Origin: Algimonas ampicilliniresistens
GTDB taxonomy: Bacteria > Pseudomonadota > Alphaproteobacteria > Caulobacterales > Maricaulaceae
Direction of reading: 5' to 3'
NCBI RefSeq assembly: GCF_030159955.1
Contig: NZ_BSNK01000002.1
Location: 1,116,001-1,180,000, forward strand
Length of the DNA stretch: 64,000 bases
Numbering within the stretch: the stretch's first letter is position 1; each line of letters starts with the position of its first letter. The notes below the pieces were generated by a model. That model made no database searches, had not been told where the DNA came from, and worked only from the letters and a program-made list of their open reading frames with translations. Below, one piece after another: positions 10,043 through 17,928 of this stretch. Both the position numbers and the translations under genes were made by a program.

Positions 10043-10261
10043 ATGGTTGCTAATAATATTTCGCCGAAGCCCCGCCTGGAAGAGACAGAAAACGATGTCG
10101 TCATCGTCGCGTCAACTTACGTTAAATGCGATGGTGGCGGTGATGCGTTGGGTCATCCAGTGACGTGGCTTGATATGGGCGAAGAGACTCACGTCATTTG
10201 TAAATATTGTGACCGGGTGTTCAAACTTGATCCAAACGCGGCTCCGGGTGGGCACCATTAG
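10043..10261 (+). CDS. Zinc-finger CHCC domain protein
   Basis: A 72-residue protein of the small CHCC zinc-finger family related to mitochondrial complex I subunit NDUFS6. The likely metal ligands are Cys in VKCDG, His in LGHPV and the CKYC pair, in the expected order C-H-C-C. In bacteria the family is widespread and poorly characterised; a link to respiratory complex I is known only for the mitochondrial relative. The stop codon directly abuts the mtnP start, so the two genes form an operon. An AAGGA lies upstream of the ATG. Confidence 0.82.
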   Translation: MVANNISPKPRLEETENDVVIVASTYVKCDGGGDALGHPVTWLDMGEETHVICKYCDRVFKLDPNAAPGGHH

Positions 10262-11155
10262 ATGTCACAATGGACGATCGGGGTCTTAGGCGGTTCCGGC
10301 CTCTACGAGATTGACGGGCTAGAGAACGCTCAGTGGGTAACGATCGATACGCCTTGGGGGGCGCCGTCCGATGACATTCTGTTTGCCGACTATGGCAATG
10401 TGCGACTGCGATTTTTGCCGCGTCACGGACGCGGGCATGTTCTGTCTCCATCCTCGGTCAATTACCGCGCCAATATTGACGCGCTGAAACGCGCAGGCTG
10501 CACCGATGTGCTGTCGATCAGCGCAGTCGGATCTCTCAAAAACCAGTATGAACCCGGTCATTTTGTTGCTGTGGATCAGTTTATTGACCGAACCTTTGCG
10601 CGGGAGAAGAGCTTTTTCGGACCCGGTTGTGTGGCCCATGTTAGCGTTGCCGACCCGGTCTGTCCGCGCTTGTCAAAGCTCGCGGCTAACGCAGCCGAAG
10701 CGGCTGGCGCGACCGTGCATCGACCCGCAAAAGATAGCCATTTGACCTATCTGGCGATGGAAGGTCCGCAATTCTCGACAAAGGCGGAATCCGCACTCTA
10801 CCGCCAATGGGGGTGCGACGTGATCGGCATGACGAATATGCCGGAAGCCAAACTCGCGCGTGAAGCAGAGCTGCCTTACGCGACGCTCGCAATGGTCACG
10901 GACTATGATTGCTGGCACCCGGATCATGGTAGCGTTGATGTGGCCAGTGTCATCGCCATTCTGATGCAGAATGCGAAGACCGCCAGTTCGGCTGTGAAGA
11001 CATTGTGTGAGACCTTGTCCAAAACGGATCGAACGACGTGCGCGGCCGGGATAGAAACCAATTTGGATGTCGCGATCATCACGCCGCCAGACGCGCGCGA
11101 CCCGAAACTGGTGGCCAAGCTGGATGCAGTCGCCGGGCGGGTGTTGAACCGCTAG
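10262..11155 (+). CDS. mtnP: S-methyl-5'-thioadenosine phosphorylase
   Basis: A 297-residue cytoplasmic enzyme that cleaves methylthioadenosine with phosphate to adenine and methylthioribose-1-phosphate, the first step of methionine salvage. Visible family motifs are LGGSGLYEIDG at the N-terminus, LPRHGRGH, NYRANI, EGPQFSTKAES and MTNMPEAKLAREAELPYA. The AKLA/PYA region fits MTA phosphorylase rather than purine nucleoside phosphorylase. It starts immediately after the zinc-finger gene and its 3' end overlaps convergent purK by four bases. Confidence 0.92.
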   Translation: MSQWTIGVLGGSGLYEIDGLENAQWVTIDTPWGAPSDDILFADYGNVRLRFLPRHGRGHVLSPSSVNYRANIDALKRAGCTDVLSISAVGSLKNQYEPGHFVAVDQFIDRTFAREKSFFGPGCVAHVSVADPVCPRLSKLAANAAEAAGATVHRPAKDSHLTYLAMEGPQFSTKAESALYRQWGCDVIGMTNMPEAKLAREAELPYATLAMVTDYDCWHPDHGSVDVASVIAILMQNAKTASSAVKTLCETLSKTDRTTCAAGIETNLDVAIITPPDARDPKLVAKLDAVAGRVLNR

Positions 11156-12213
11156 CCAATCCGCCGATTGATGTGGCCCATCTTGCGGCCCGGTCTGACG
11201 TCGCTTTTGCCATAAAGGTGGAGTCGTGTGCCCGGTTCGCGCGCCATAGCGTCCCAGCCTTCCACATCATGGCCGATTAGATTGGTCATCTGAACCGGCC
11301 ATGCCGGTGCAGCGTCGCCAAGCGGCCATCCAGCCACGGCGCGCATATGCTGCTCAAACTGATCGGTGCAGCCAGCATCTTGGGTCCAATGACCTGAATT
11401 ATGGACGCGCGGCGCGATTTCATTGACCAGCCAACCTTGCGGCGTGTCGAAAAGCTCGACTCCAATCACGCCAACATAATCGAGCGCGTCCACAATCGTC
11501 CGGGCAATCTGTCCGGGACGACCGTCATCACCTTGAGCCGGGGCTGTCGATGTGTGGAGGATATGGTCGCGGTGGACATTTTCGGTCAGCGGATAAGCCC
11601 GCACATCACCGTCATAGCTACGGGCACAGACGACGCTCGTTTCACGTGAAAAATTGACGAACCCCTCCACAATCAACTCATAGGCGCCAAGCGATTCCCA
11701 AACATCGACAATATCGCTTTCGCTGCGAAGCACAGCTTGCCCTTTGCCGTCATATCCACCGCGTCGCGTTTTTACGACGCAGGGCAGGCCGACAAATTGA
11801 ACAGCGCGCTTAAAGTCATGAATGCTGTTCCCGGCATCACGAAAAGGCGCAACGTTGACGTCGGGCAAATCAGACAGGAAGCGTTTTTCTAGCAATCGGT
11901 CCTGTGCAGTTTTCAGCGCGGTTAAGTTTGGGGCTATGGGCTTTCCAGCGCCTGCAACCTCAACGGCTCGGACTGGGATCGATTCCCATTCATAAGTGAT
12001 TGCCTCACAGCTTGCGCCGAAGCGGGTGAGCGCGTCTTCATCGTCATAGTCTGCTTGGGTGTGAGCGTTCGAGACTTGACCCGCCGGGTCTTCGTCACAT
12101 GGCCCAAATGTGTGCGTCTTCAGACCTAATCTGGCCCCGGCGAGTGCAAGCATCCGGCCCAGCTGTCCGCCGCCCAATATGCCGATAGTGGAGCCGGGAG
12201 GAAGCGGGGTCAT
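11152..12213 (-). CDS. purK: 5-(carboxyamino)imidazole ribonucleotide synthase PurK
   Basis: A 353-residue ATP-grasp enzyme that carboxylates aminoimidazole ribonucleotide at N5, feeding PurE in purine synthesis. It begins with ILGGGQLGRML, the PurK dinucleotide-like loop, contains KTRRGGYDGKGQ for ATP binding, and has the C-terminal NEIAPRVHNSGHWT, which is diagnostic. It lies one base downstream of purE, the usual purEK order, so the pair is a coupled operon. Confidence 0.95.
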   Translation of the reverse strand: MTPLPPGSTIGILGGGQLGRMLALAGARLGLKTHTFGPCDEDPAGQVSNAHTQADYDDEDALTRFGASCEAITYEWESIPVRAVEVAGAGKPIAPNLTALKTAQDRLLEKRFLSDLPDVNVAPFRDAGNSIHDFKRAVQFVGLPCVVKTRRGGYDGKGQAVLRSESDIVDVWESLGAYELIVEGFVNFSRETSVVCARSYDGDVRAYPLTENVHRDHILHTSTAPAQGDDGRPGQIARTIVDALDYVGVIGVELFDTPQGWLVNEIAPRVHNSGHWTQDAGCTDQFEQHMRAVAGWPLGDAAPAWPVQMTNLIGHDVEGWDAMAREPGTRLHLYGKSDVRPGRKMGHINRRIG

Positions 12214-12214
12214 T

Positions 12215-12700
12215 TTATCCGCGTGGGTCTGTGCCGACGCTGTCCGTTTGCGCAGCGCGCCAAGCGTCGAGTCGGGCTGCTAGCGCATCGTCCGTTGTGG
12301 CGAGGATAGCAGCAGCCAAGAGGCCTGCATTCTTGGCCCCAGCCTTGCCGATAGCCAGAGTGCCGACAGGCACGCCGCCGGGCATTTGGGCAATTGATAG
12401 CAGGCTATCCATGCCGGACAGCGCCTTGCTTTCAACGGGGACGCCCAAGACGGGAAGCCGGGTCATAGAGGCGCACATACCGGGTAGATGCGCTGCGCCG
12501 CCCGCCCCCGCAATGACGACTTTGAAGCCTTTGTCGGCGGCCGTCGTTGAAAAATCATAGAGTCGTTGGGGCGTACGGTGTGCGGAAATCACTATTGCTT
12601 CATAAGCAATGCCGAGCGCGTCGAGCACAGTGGCGGCATGTTCCATCGTCGGCCAGTCGGACGTAGAGCCCATGATAATGGCGATCGGTGGGGATGACAT
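12215..12700 (-). CDS. purE: N5-carboxyaminoimidazole ribonucleotide mutase PurE
   Basis: A 161-residue class I PurE that moves the carboxylate from N5 to C4 to give CAIR. The active-site motifs [17 protein letters not shown] and [11 protein letters not shown] are all present. The frame stays open another 14 codons upstream, but the ATG at 12698-12700 puts the conserved IAIIMGS at its normal distance from the N-terminus, so it is preferred. Upstream gene of the purEK operon, divergent from the GGDEF gene. Confidence 0.94.
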   Translation of the reverse strand: MSSPPIAIIMGSTSDWPTMEHAATVLDALGIAYEAIVISAHRTPQRLYDFSTTAADKGFKVVIAGAGGAAHLPGMCASMTRLPVLGVPVESKALSGMDSLLSIAQMPGGVPVGTLAIGKAGAKNAGLLAAAILATTDDALAARLDAWRAAQTDSVGTDPRG

Positions 12701-12842
12701 GGTCGGGTGTCTCGCTTCCAGCGTTGGAAAGCGAGTTACCATAGCGATTACGCCGCACCGGTCAATCGTAACACCTTTCTTAGCGCGGCATTAACCCGGC
12801 ATGGGCGATTGTTGGGGTTCAATTCCGTAAGGATAGTTTCGC

Positions 12843-13466
12843 TTGGCTGACCCAACCCGCATCGCCACAATGCTACAAACGGCCTCTGACCCAATGTCGG
12901 TTCAGATCGGTGTGACCGATACCCAATTGGCTGAGCGTAATCGCGTTCTGTCAGAAGAGGTCACACGTCTACGCTTGCGCGTGCTCGAATTGGAAGCTGC
13001 GGTCGACATGGATGCGCTGCTGCCGCTCTATAATCGCCGGGCCTTCATGCGAGAAGTCTCTCGAGCACAGTCCGTTATGTCCCGTTACGGACTTATGTCA
13101 TCGATCATTTTCTTCGATCTAGATGGGTTCAAACAGATCAATGACCGCTATGGTCATGGGATCGGCGATAAGATCTTAGAGCTAGTGGCGCAGAGCCTCC
13201 TGTCTGGAGTGCGTCAATGCGATATGGTGGCGCGTCTTGGCGGAGACGAATTTGGCGTCCTCTTATTCAAGTGTGACAAGCAGGTCGCCAACGCCAAAGC
13301 AGGTGTGCTGGCGTGCCGTGTCGACGAATTAGCTTTGGCTCATCCGGACGGGATGATCGGGATTAATGCCAGTTGGGGGACGTCAACCTGTGATCCAGAG
13401 GATAGCGTCGAAAAGGTCTTAGAGCGCGCGGACCGTGCCATGTATTTGGATAAGCGGTCGGACTAA
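12843..13466 (+). CDS. GGDEF-domain diguanylate cyclase
   Basis: A 207-residue soluble protein predicted to make cyclic di-GMP from GTP. Residues about 28-55 form a heptad-like coiled coil that would dimerise the enzyme. The catalytic domain has FFDLDGFKQIND and an intact GGDEF at about 133-137. RQCD (about 124-127) sits five residues before GGDEF, the spacing of the RxxD product-inhibition site. No sensor domain is visible. The start is TTG with AAGGA nine bases upstream; ATG at 12870 is an alternative. Standalone gene. Confidence 0.88.
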   Translation: MADPTRIATMLQTASDPMSVQIGVTDTQLAERNRVLSEEVTRLRLRVLELEAAVDMDALLPLYNRRAFMREVSRAQSVMSRYGLMSSIIFFDLDGFKQINDRYGHGIGDKILELVAQSLLSGVRQCDMVARLGGDEFGVLLFKCDKQVANAKAGVLACRVDELALAHPDGMIGINASWGTSTCDPEDSVEKVLERADRAMYLDKRSD

Positions 13467-13484
13467 CGATCGCTAAGTCAAGGG

Positions 13485-13733
13485 TTACGCAATGATGTCA
13501 GGTGTGATCTGGTTTTCCAAATAGGCGATTTGGTCCTTCATGGAGAGTTTAATTTTCTTCATCCGACGGACCTTCAGCATGTCGGCGACACCCGTTTCAA
13601 TCAGCGCATTGATTTCTTGATCGATGCGTCTGTGCTCTGACTTCAGCTGATCCAACAGCAGAGCAGATTCCTGAGCTTCAGCCTCCGGGGAGGCGACGTC
13701 TTCTGGGTTTGGAAAGTCTGACTCATCGTTCAT
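13485..13733 (-). CDS. YdcH family protein (DUF465)
   Basis: An 82-residue protein: an acidic N-terminal third, then a DUF465-type helical hairpin with LKSEHRRIDQEIN and KVRRMKKIKLSMKDQIAYL. Such proteins are small, coiled-coil and cytoplasmic; their role is not established. It converges on the GGDEF gene (19 bases between stops) and is divergent from a second, smaller member of the same family at 13807. Confidence 0.8.
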   Translation of the reverse strand: MNDESDFPNPEDVASPEAEAQESALLLDQLKSEHRRIDQEINALIETGVADMLKVRRMKKIKLSMKDQIAYLENQITPDIIA

Positions 13734-13806
13734 TCGTTGATTGTAGCGAGCGGCTCCAGCTTGTGCTACAATCTATTTATCAGCCATTTTTATATCGGAG
13801 GTCTTC

Positions 13807-13977
13807 ATGGCGCTATCGGCTCATCTGGAACAACTGCAATCCCGGCATACTAATATAGAAGACCAGATCAATCGAGAACTCCGAAGTCCTGCCCCTGACA
13901 ATGTGAAAATATCCCAGCTCAAGCGCCAGAAGCTTCAGATCAAAGACACGATCACGCAAATGGGCGCGGAAGCTTAA
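13807..13977 (+). CDS. Small YdcH family protein (DUF465), 56 residues
   Basis: A 56-residue gene beginning MALSAHLEQLQSRH and ending in an ISQLKRQKLQIKD helix, the DUF465 pattern of two charged helices around a Pro-containing turn. A GGAGG five bases before the ATG and a good terminator 53 bases after the stop show it is a real, independently expressed gene despite its size. It is transcribed away from the 82-residue paralogue, from a shared 73-base intergenic region. Function unknown. Confidence 0.8.
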   Translation: MALSAHLEQLQSRHTNIEDQINRELRSPAPDNVKISQLKRQKLQIKDTITQMGAEA

Positions 13978-14029
13978 CTCCAAAGCCATATACTTGCGCC
14001 TGTTGTTGCGGTCGCATCCAGTCTGAATG

Positions 14030-14065
14030 AACCTGCGCCGCGCTTATTGCGACGCAGGTTTTTCT
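14030..14065 (+). terminator. Rho-independent terminator of the 56-residue YdcH gene
   Basis: Arms AACCTGCG and CGCAGGTT pair exactly around a loop, followed by a T-rich run (TTTTTCT counting the end of the arm). Correctly placed after the small DUF465 gene. Confidence 0.8.
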
Positions 14066-14092
14066 ATGGCCGTTGATTCAAAATCTCATAGT

Positions 14093-14176
14093 TTTACAGT
14101 TTTGTGACAGTGAATGTCATGAAACTGTCGTTTCCGGATTGACAGTTTGGTGACATTCGTGTCACATAATCTTCAC
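14093..14176 (+). promoter_or_regulatory. Cluster of Pho-box-like PhoB sites and promoter of the TPR gene
   Basis: Three 18-base sites fit the PhoB pattern of two CTGTCAT-like halves 11 bases apart: 14093-14110 on minus (CTGTCAC AAAA CTGTAAA), 14114-14131 on plus (ATGTCAT GAAA CTGTCGT) and 14139-14156 on minus (ATGTCAC CAAA CTGTCAA). A weaker copy is at 14159-14176 (GTGTCAC ATAA TCTTCAC). A CATAAT at 14165-14170 could be the -10, with the third site replacing the -35, as in PhoB-activated promoters. A perfect GTGACA-TTCG-TGTCAC dyad lies at 14150-14165. PhoB control is inferred from the consensus. Confidence 0.65.
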
Positions 14177-14252
14177 AGAGCGGATAGGTACGGCTCATGA
14201 TCCTGATAGTGGTCGTGACGCCAGTAGAAGCCCGCATTTGATTAGGAGATAC

Positions 14253-14825
14253 ATGATGAAAGCTCTCTATCTTGCTGCTGGACTGATCCTCGCGACGGCG
14301 ACAGCCTCATCGGCCACAGAAACCTTTACGAACGCATCTAGTACCAACAGTCTGAATGTTGTGCCTGTCGCAGCTCAAGTCGATCTCAATGACTGTCTGT
14401 CGACTGAGAGCTCTTCACGCGCGATACGCGCCTGTTCGAAAACCATCCGCGCTGCACAACCGAACGACGATGTGCGCGCCCATCTTTACACCCGCCGGGC
14501 TTTGCACCGTATGGCCTTGGGTCGTTACGACGATGCTGCCAGTGATTTTACGCGCGCCGGAGAATTAAAGGATGACGATGGGTTGGAATTACTCGGGCAC
14601 GGCTTCACGGCTATGATGCAGAATGATCTGAGCAAAGCCCGCCGGAAATTCGAAGATTGCAATAATCGCGGCAAGATCGCCCCGATCGCGGAATATGGTC
14701 TTGGCCTGACTTATCAAATGGCGGGCGAAACGTTGGAAGCACGGGACGCTTATCAACGGGCCTTGGCCTTGCGGCCCGGCTGGACGGCCGTCGCAGAACA
14801 GATGGCGACACTCGAAATGCCCTAA
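14253..14825 (+). CDS. Secreted TPR-repeat protein
   Basis: About 190 residues. The N-terminus MMKALYLAAGLILATATASSA is a Sec signal peptide, so the protein should be periplasmic. Two or three tetratricopeptide units follow: YTRRALHRMALGRYDDAASDF, then the LGHGFTAMMQNDLSKAR region, then GLGLTYQMAGETLEARDAYQRAL. Three Cys residues are present. TPR domains bind other proteins; no partner can be named. AGGAG precedes the ATG at 14253; ATG at 14256 is equally possible. The upstream Pho-box cluster suggests induction under phosphate starvation. Confidence 0.75.
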   Translation: MMKALYLAAGLILATATASSATETFTNASSTNSLNVVPVAAQVDLNDCLSTESSSRAIRACSKTIRAAQPNDDVRAHLYTRRALHRMALGRYDDAASDFTRAGELKDDDGLELLGHGFTAMMQNDLSKARRKFEDCNNRGKIAPIAEYGLGLTYQMAGETLEARDAYQRALALRPGWTAVAEQMATLEMP

Positions 14826-14850
14826 ACCCAAAGGGCTGGATTTGATGATT

Positions 14851-14884
14851 AAAGGCTCGTTCCTTCGGAACGGGCCTTTTTCTT
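14851..14884 (+). terminator. Rho-independent terminator after the TPR gene
   Basis: Hairpin GGCTCGTTCC / GGAACGGGCC with a TTC loop (one G-T pair), followed by TTTTTC. It separates the TPR gene from the downstream lipoprotein gene, so the latter needs its own promoter. Confidence 0.85.
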
Positions 14885-14920
14885 TATCTTACAATCACTT
14901 GCTTTAGCTTAGGTCACATG

Positions 14921-14949
14921 ACGTCATTGAACCTTCATCGTCCTTTCAT
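14921..14949 (+). promoter_or_regulatory. Three Pho-box-like half-sites upstream of the lipoprotein gene
   Basis: TCAT cores occur at 14924, 14935 and 14946, exactly 11 bases apart. The 7-base halves are ACGTCAT, CCTTCAT and CTTTCAT, compared with CTGTCAT. An 11-base direct-repeat period is characteristic of PhoB binding. The matches are weaker than in the cluster at 14093-14176, so PhoB control of the lipoprotein gene is plausible but not certain. Confidence 0.45.
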
Positions 14950-15001
14950 CGAAGAGACACGGATTCATAGCCGCCTCGTCACATTCAAATGGTGATGGCT
15001 G

Positions 15002-15063
15002 CCTCACACAGTGAGGGCTGATCGATCGATTCCCTCACGCACGAATTCTTGTCCCTCGTGAGG
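15002..15063 (+). promoter_or_regulatory. Leader with four mutually complementary segments covering the ribosome-binding site
   Basis: The leader of the lipoprotein gene carries CCTCAC (15002-15007), GTGAGG (15011-15016), CCCTCAC (15032-15038) and GTGAGG (15058-15063). Segments 1-2 and 3-4 can pair, or 2-3 can pair, which excludes the first state. Segment 4 contains GAGG, the likely Shine-Dalgarno sequence eight bases before the ATG at 15071. Pairing 3-4 would hide it and pairing 2-3 would expose it. This is read from complementarity only; no known riboswitch class is recognised. Confidence 0.45.
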
Positions 15064-15070
15064 CTCACCC

Positions 15071-17845
15071 ATGTTCAACCCGTCCCTGAAGCTGGCCCTT
15101 CTCGCTACAACCGCCAGCCTTATTCTCGTTGCCTGTGGAGGCGGGTCGACCTCGTCTCCCGGTTCTGCTGGGCCCGTTACAATCAACCCAACGACGCCGA
15201 CGGACCCGACCCCTAATGCCAACTTGGTCGATCTGGTGCCGGGTGATGATTGTCAGGCGGGTACAACGCGGGAAACAACGGATGTCACGGTCAACGGCGC
15301 AGTTGTCGGACAAGTGGAAGCTTGCACGATTACGGGCGTCATCACCTCAAATCTGACGCTCGAAGCCAAGAATGGCTACGCGCTCGAAGGGGCAGTCTTC
15401 GTCGGCGAAGATGGTTCATCCAATGCGACACTGACCATTCCGGCAGGCACAACAATCTTTGGTGAAACGGGTGAGGACTATCTGGTCATCACACGTGGGT
15501 CGCGCATCAATGCGCGCGGCACGGCGACGGATCCGATTATTATGACATCTATCCAAGATGTTCAGGGCAGTGTCGATGCCGTGAATGATCGCGGTCTCTG
15601 GGGCGGGCTGGTGATTAATGGGGATGCGCCGATCAATCGCTGTATCGATGGCACCGCAACACCGGGCACTGCCGGATGTGAACGCTCCGGCGAGGGGTCT
15701 TCGGGTCTTTATGGCGGCGGCAACTCAGCCCATAATGCGGGCACGCTTGAATATCTTCAGGTTAAATATGCCGGGAACCTGATTAACGACTCGGATGAGC
15801 TGAACGGCATCGCTTTTCAAGGCGTCGGATCGGGCACGACCTGCAACCATATTCAAGTACATAATAATACGGATGACGGCGTCGAGTTTTTCGGCGGGAA
15901 TGTTTTTTGCTCCGAGCTCGTGCTCACTGGCAATGGTGATGACAGTCTCGACTGGACAGATGGTTGGAAGGGCGGCGCACAGCGCGTGCTTATCATCCAC
16001 ACGGAAGGGGCAGGTGATCAGGGTATTGAGGCGGATAATCGGTCGAGCAATAATGGCGCGACACCGATTTCTGATCCGACAATCTCAAATTTCACTTTCG
16101 TTGGTAATGACGGCGATATCGGTATTTTAGCTCGCGAAGGTACACAAGGTCAGATCGTCAATGGCATCATTGTCGACTTCCCGGATGCCGGTATCGATGT
16201 CGATAATGACCTGACGCTGAGTAATTTGCAGGCGGGAACACTATCTTTCGCCTCAATCTTCCTCGACAATCCGACGAATATTCTGTCCGGCGATAGTAGT
16301 GAAACCGTTGATACACGCGCAATCATCGCCGGTAGCCCGAACATTGTTGAAGGCAATAGCTCGCTCACCGACCGCTTTTTCCCGGGTTCGAACGAACAGG
16401 CTGTTCCGGCGACCGATGTGTCGATGGAACCGGGTTTCATGACCTATAACTATATTGGTGCGTTTTCGGACACAGAGACGGCTGACAGCAACTGGGCGCA
16501 GGGTTGGACCTTCTCAGTCTTTGAGAGCCCGACGGAATGCCCGTCAGGCACACTCAGCACGGGTGATGTGGTTGGCGGCAAGCAAATCTGCTCACTCACA
16601 GGCACGATTACGCAAAATACCCGCCTCAACAATAACTTCATCTATCAGCTCGAAGGCGCGGTCTTCATTGGTGAGGATCAGGGCGGCGATCCTGCCGCGC
16701 CCATCGCCGGAGCAAACCCAGCGATTTTGACGATTGATGCGGGCACGACCCTCTACGGCGCAGCGGGCGAGGATTATCTGGTCATCTCTCGCGGCAGTCA
16801 AATTCGTTCTAATGGCACACGCAATAATCCGGTCATCATGACATCGCGCGACGAAGTCTTTGGCACAGCCGATACGGCGAATGATCGCGGCAAGTGGGGC
16901 GGTCTGGTCATTAATGGCCGCGCGCCAATTAACCGTTGCATTGACGGTACCGCGACACCCGGCACGACGGGTTGCGAACGCTCTGGCGAGGGATCATCCG
17001 GTCTCTATGGCGGCGGCACGACTGACGATAACTCTGGTAATCTGTTCTACACACGCGTGTCTTTCGCAGGAAACCTGATCAACGACTCGGACGAACTGAA
17101 CGGCATCGCCTTCCAAGCTGTTGGGTCAGCCACGCAAGTTGATTATGTTCAAGTTCACAACAATGTCGATGACGGCGTCGAGTTCTTCGGCGGCAACGTC
17201 AATGTGAAGCATTTGGTGCTGACGGGCATTGGCGATGACAGCCTTGATTGGACGGACGGTTGGACTGGGAACGTCCAATACGTGATTATCGATCAGGCCA
17301 ACGGCGTCGGCGACCAAGGCATTGAAGCGGATAACCGCTCGTCCAACAATGACGTGCTGCCAAGGTCCAACCCGACCTTATCCAATCTGACTTTTGTCGG
17401 GGGTGATGGTGGCGACATTGGCATCCTGCTGCGCGAAGGAACGGCGGGCGACATCTATAATGCAGTGATCACAGACTTTGATGAAGCCGGTTTCGATATC
17501 GATAATAGCGCGACCATCGCGCAGGCCACGGCCGGGACGATTGCTTTCAACTCCGTTCTGATTGCAGGCAACGCCGAGGATCTCCGCAATGATGGTGACG
17601 GTGCTACCCCGCAACAAACAGCGCTGAATAATGGCGCCAATAATCAGATCGGCGGTGCCGTGACTGACTTTGGTGCCCGCCCTGTTGGGGGTGATCGTTA
17701 CGCACCGGGCGCGCCGGAACAGGCCGTCACGGCGACCAACGTCAATGCTGTCGACAGCTTCTTTGACCCGGTCACCTATATCGGCGCGGTCGAGAACGAG
17801 AACGACGATTGGTATCAGGGCTGGACCCTGCTGGTCGATCAATAG
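15071..17845 (+). CDS. Large duplicated surface/periplasmic lipoprotein paired with a TonB-dependent receptor
   Basis: 924 residues with a lipobox LVAC followed by Gly/Ser, so it is lipid-anchored, probably in the outer membrane. The mature part is two homologous halves of about 430 residues, each with GAVF(V/I)GED, AGEDYLVI- or GEDYLVI-like strands, WGGLVING.APINRCIDG, CERSGEGSSGLYGGG, NDSDELNGIAFQ, DDGVEFFGGNV, GDDSLDWTDGW and QGIEADNRSSNN. The repeated Gly/Asn turns suggest a right-handed beta-helix. Comparable proteins occur beside TonB-dependent receptors, but no function is established to my knowledge. The receptor gene follows directly. Pho-like half-sites and a switch-like leader precede it. 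A role in nutrient capture is inference. Confidence 0.78.
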   Translation: MFNPSLKLALLATTASLILVACGGGSTSSPGSAGPVTINPTTPTDPTPNANLVDLVPGDDCQAGTTRETTDVTVNGAVVGQVEACTITGVITSNLTLEAKNGYALEGAVFVGEDGSSNATLTIPAGTTIFGETGEDYLVITRGSRINARGTATDPIIMTSIQDVQGSVDAVNDRGLWGGLVINGDAPINRCIDGTATPGTAGCERSGEGSSGLYGGGNSAHNAGTLEYLQVKYAGNLINDSDELNGIAFQGVGSGTTCNHIQVHNNTDDGVEFFGGNVFCSELVLTGNGDDSLDWTDGWKGGAQRVLIIHTEGAGDQGIEADNRSSNNGATPISDPTISNFTFVGNDGDIGILAREGTQGQIVNGIIVDFPDAGIDVDNDLTLSNLQAGTLSFASIFLDNPTNILSGDSSETVDTRAIIAGSPNIVEGNSSLTDRFFPGSNEQAVPATDVSMEPGFMTYNYIGAFSDTETADSNWAQGWTFSVFESPTECPSGTLSTGDVVGGKQICSLTGTITQNTRLNNNFIYQLEGAVFIGEDQGGDPAAPIAGANPAILTIDAGTTLYGAAGEDYLVISRGSQIRSNGTRNNPVIMTSRDEVFGTADTANDRGKWGGLVINGRAPINRCIDGTATPGTTGCERSGEGSSGLYGGGTTDDNSGNLFYTRVSFAGNLINDSDELNGIAFQAVGSATQVDYVQVHNNVDDGVEFFGGNVNVKHLVLTGIGDDSLDWTDGWTGNVQYVIIDQANGVGDQGIEADNRSSNNDVLPRSNPTLSNLTFVGGDGGDIGILLREGTAGDIYNAVITDFDEAGFDIDNSATIAQATAGTIAFNSVLIAGNAEDLRNDGDGATPQQTALNNGANNQIGGAVTDFGARPVGGDRYAPGAPEQAVTATNVNAVDSFFDPVTYIGAVENENDDWYQGWTLLVDQ
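15241..16509 (+). repeat. First copy of the internal duplication of the lipoprotein gene
   Basis: Approximate bounds. It encodes the half with GLWGGLVINGDAPINRCIDG and GDDSLDWTDGWKGG, homologous to the second half at about 16531-17842. The two are clearly similar in protein and partly in DNA, consistent with an old tandem duplication inside one gene. Confidence 0.7.
16531..17842 (+). repeat. Second copy of the internal duplication of the lipoprotein gene
   Basis: Approximate bounds. It encodes the half with GKWGGLVINGRAPINRCIDG and GDDSLDWTDGWTGN. Both halves end in a similar segment with PGAPEQAV or PGSNEQAV and an acidic stretch before W.QGWT. Confidence 0.7.
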
Positions 17846-17867
17846 CTAAATATCTGCACGACTGACC

Positions 17868-17898
17868 GGGCTGGCGTTTTCGATTGCCAGCCCTTTTT
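17868..17898 (+). terminator. Rho-independent terminator between lipoprotein and receptor genes
   Basis: GGGCTGGC and GCCAGCCC pair exactly around a 10-base loop, followed by TTTTT. It lies just before the TonB-dependent receptor start. The receptor would therefore be expressed by partial readthrough or from its own promoter, at a lower level than the lipoprotein. Confidence 0.85.
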
Positions 17899-17928
17899 AG
17901 ACCATCATTCACAGGACGGATCACCGCC

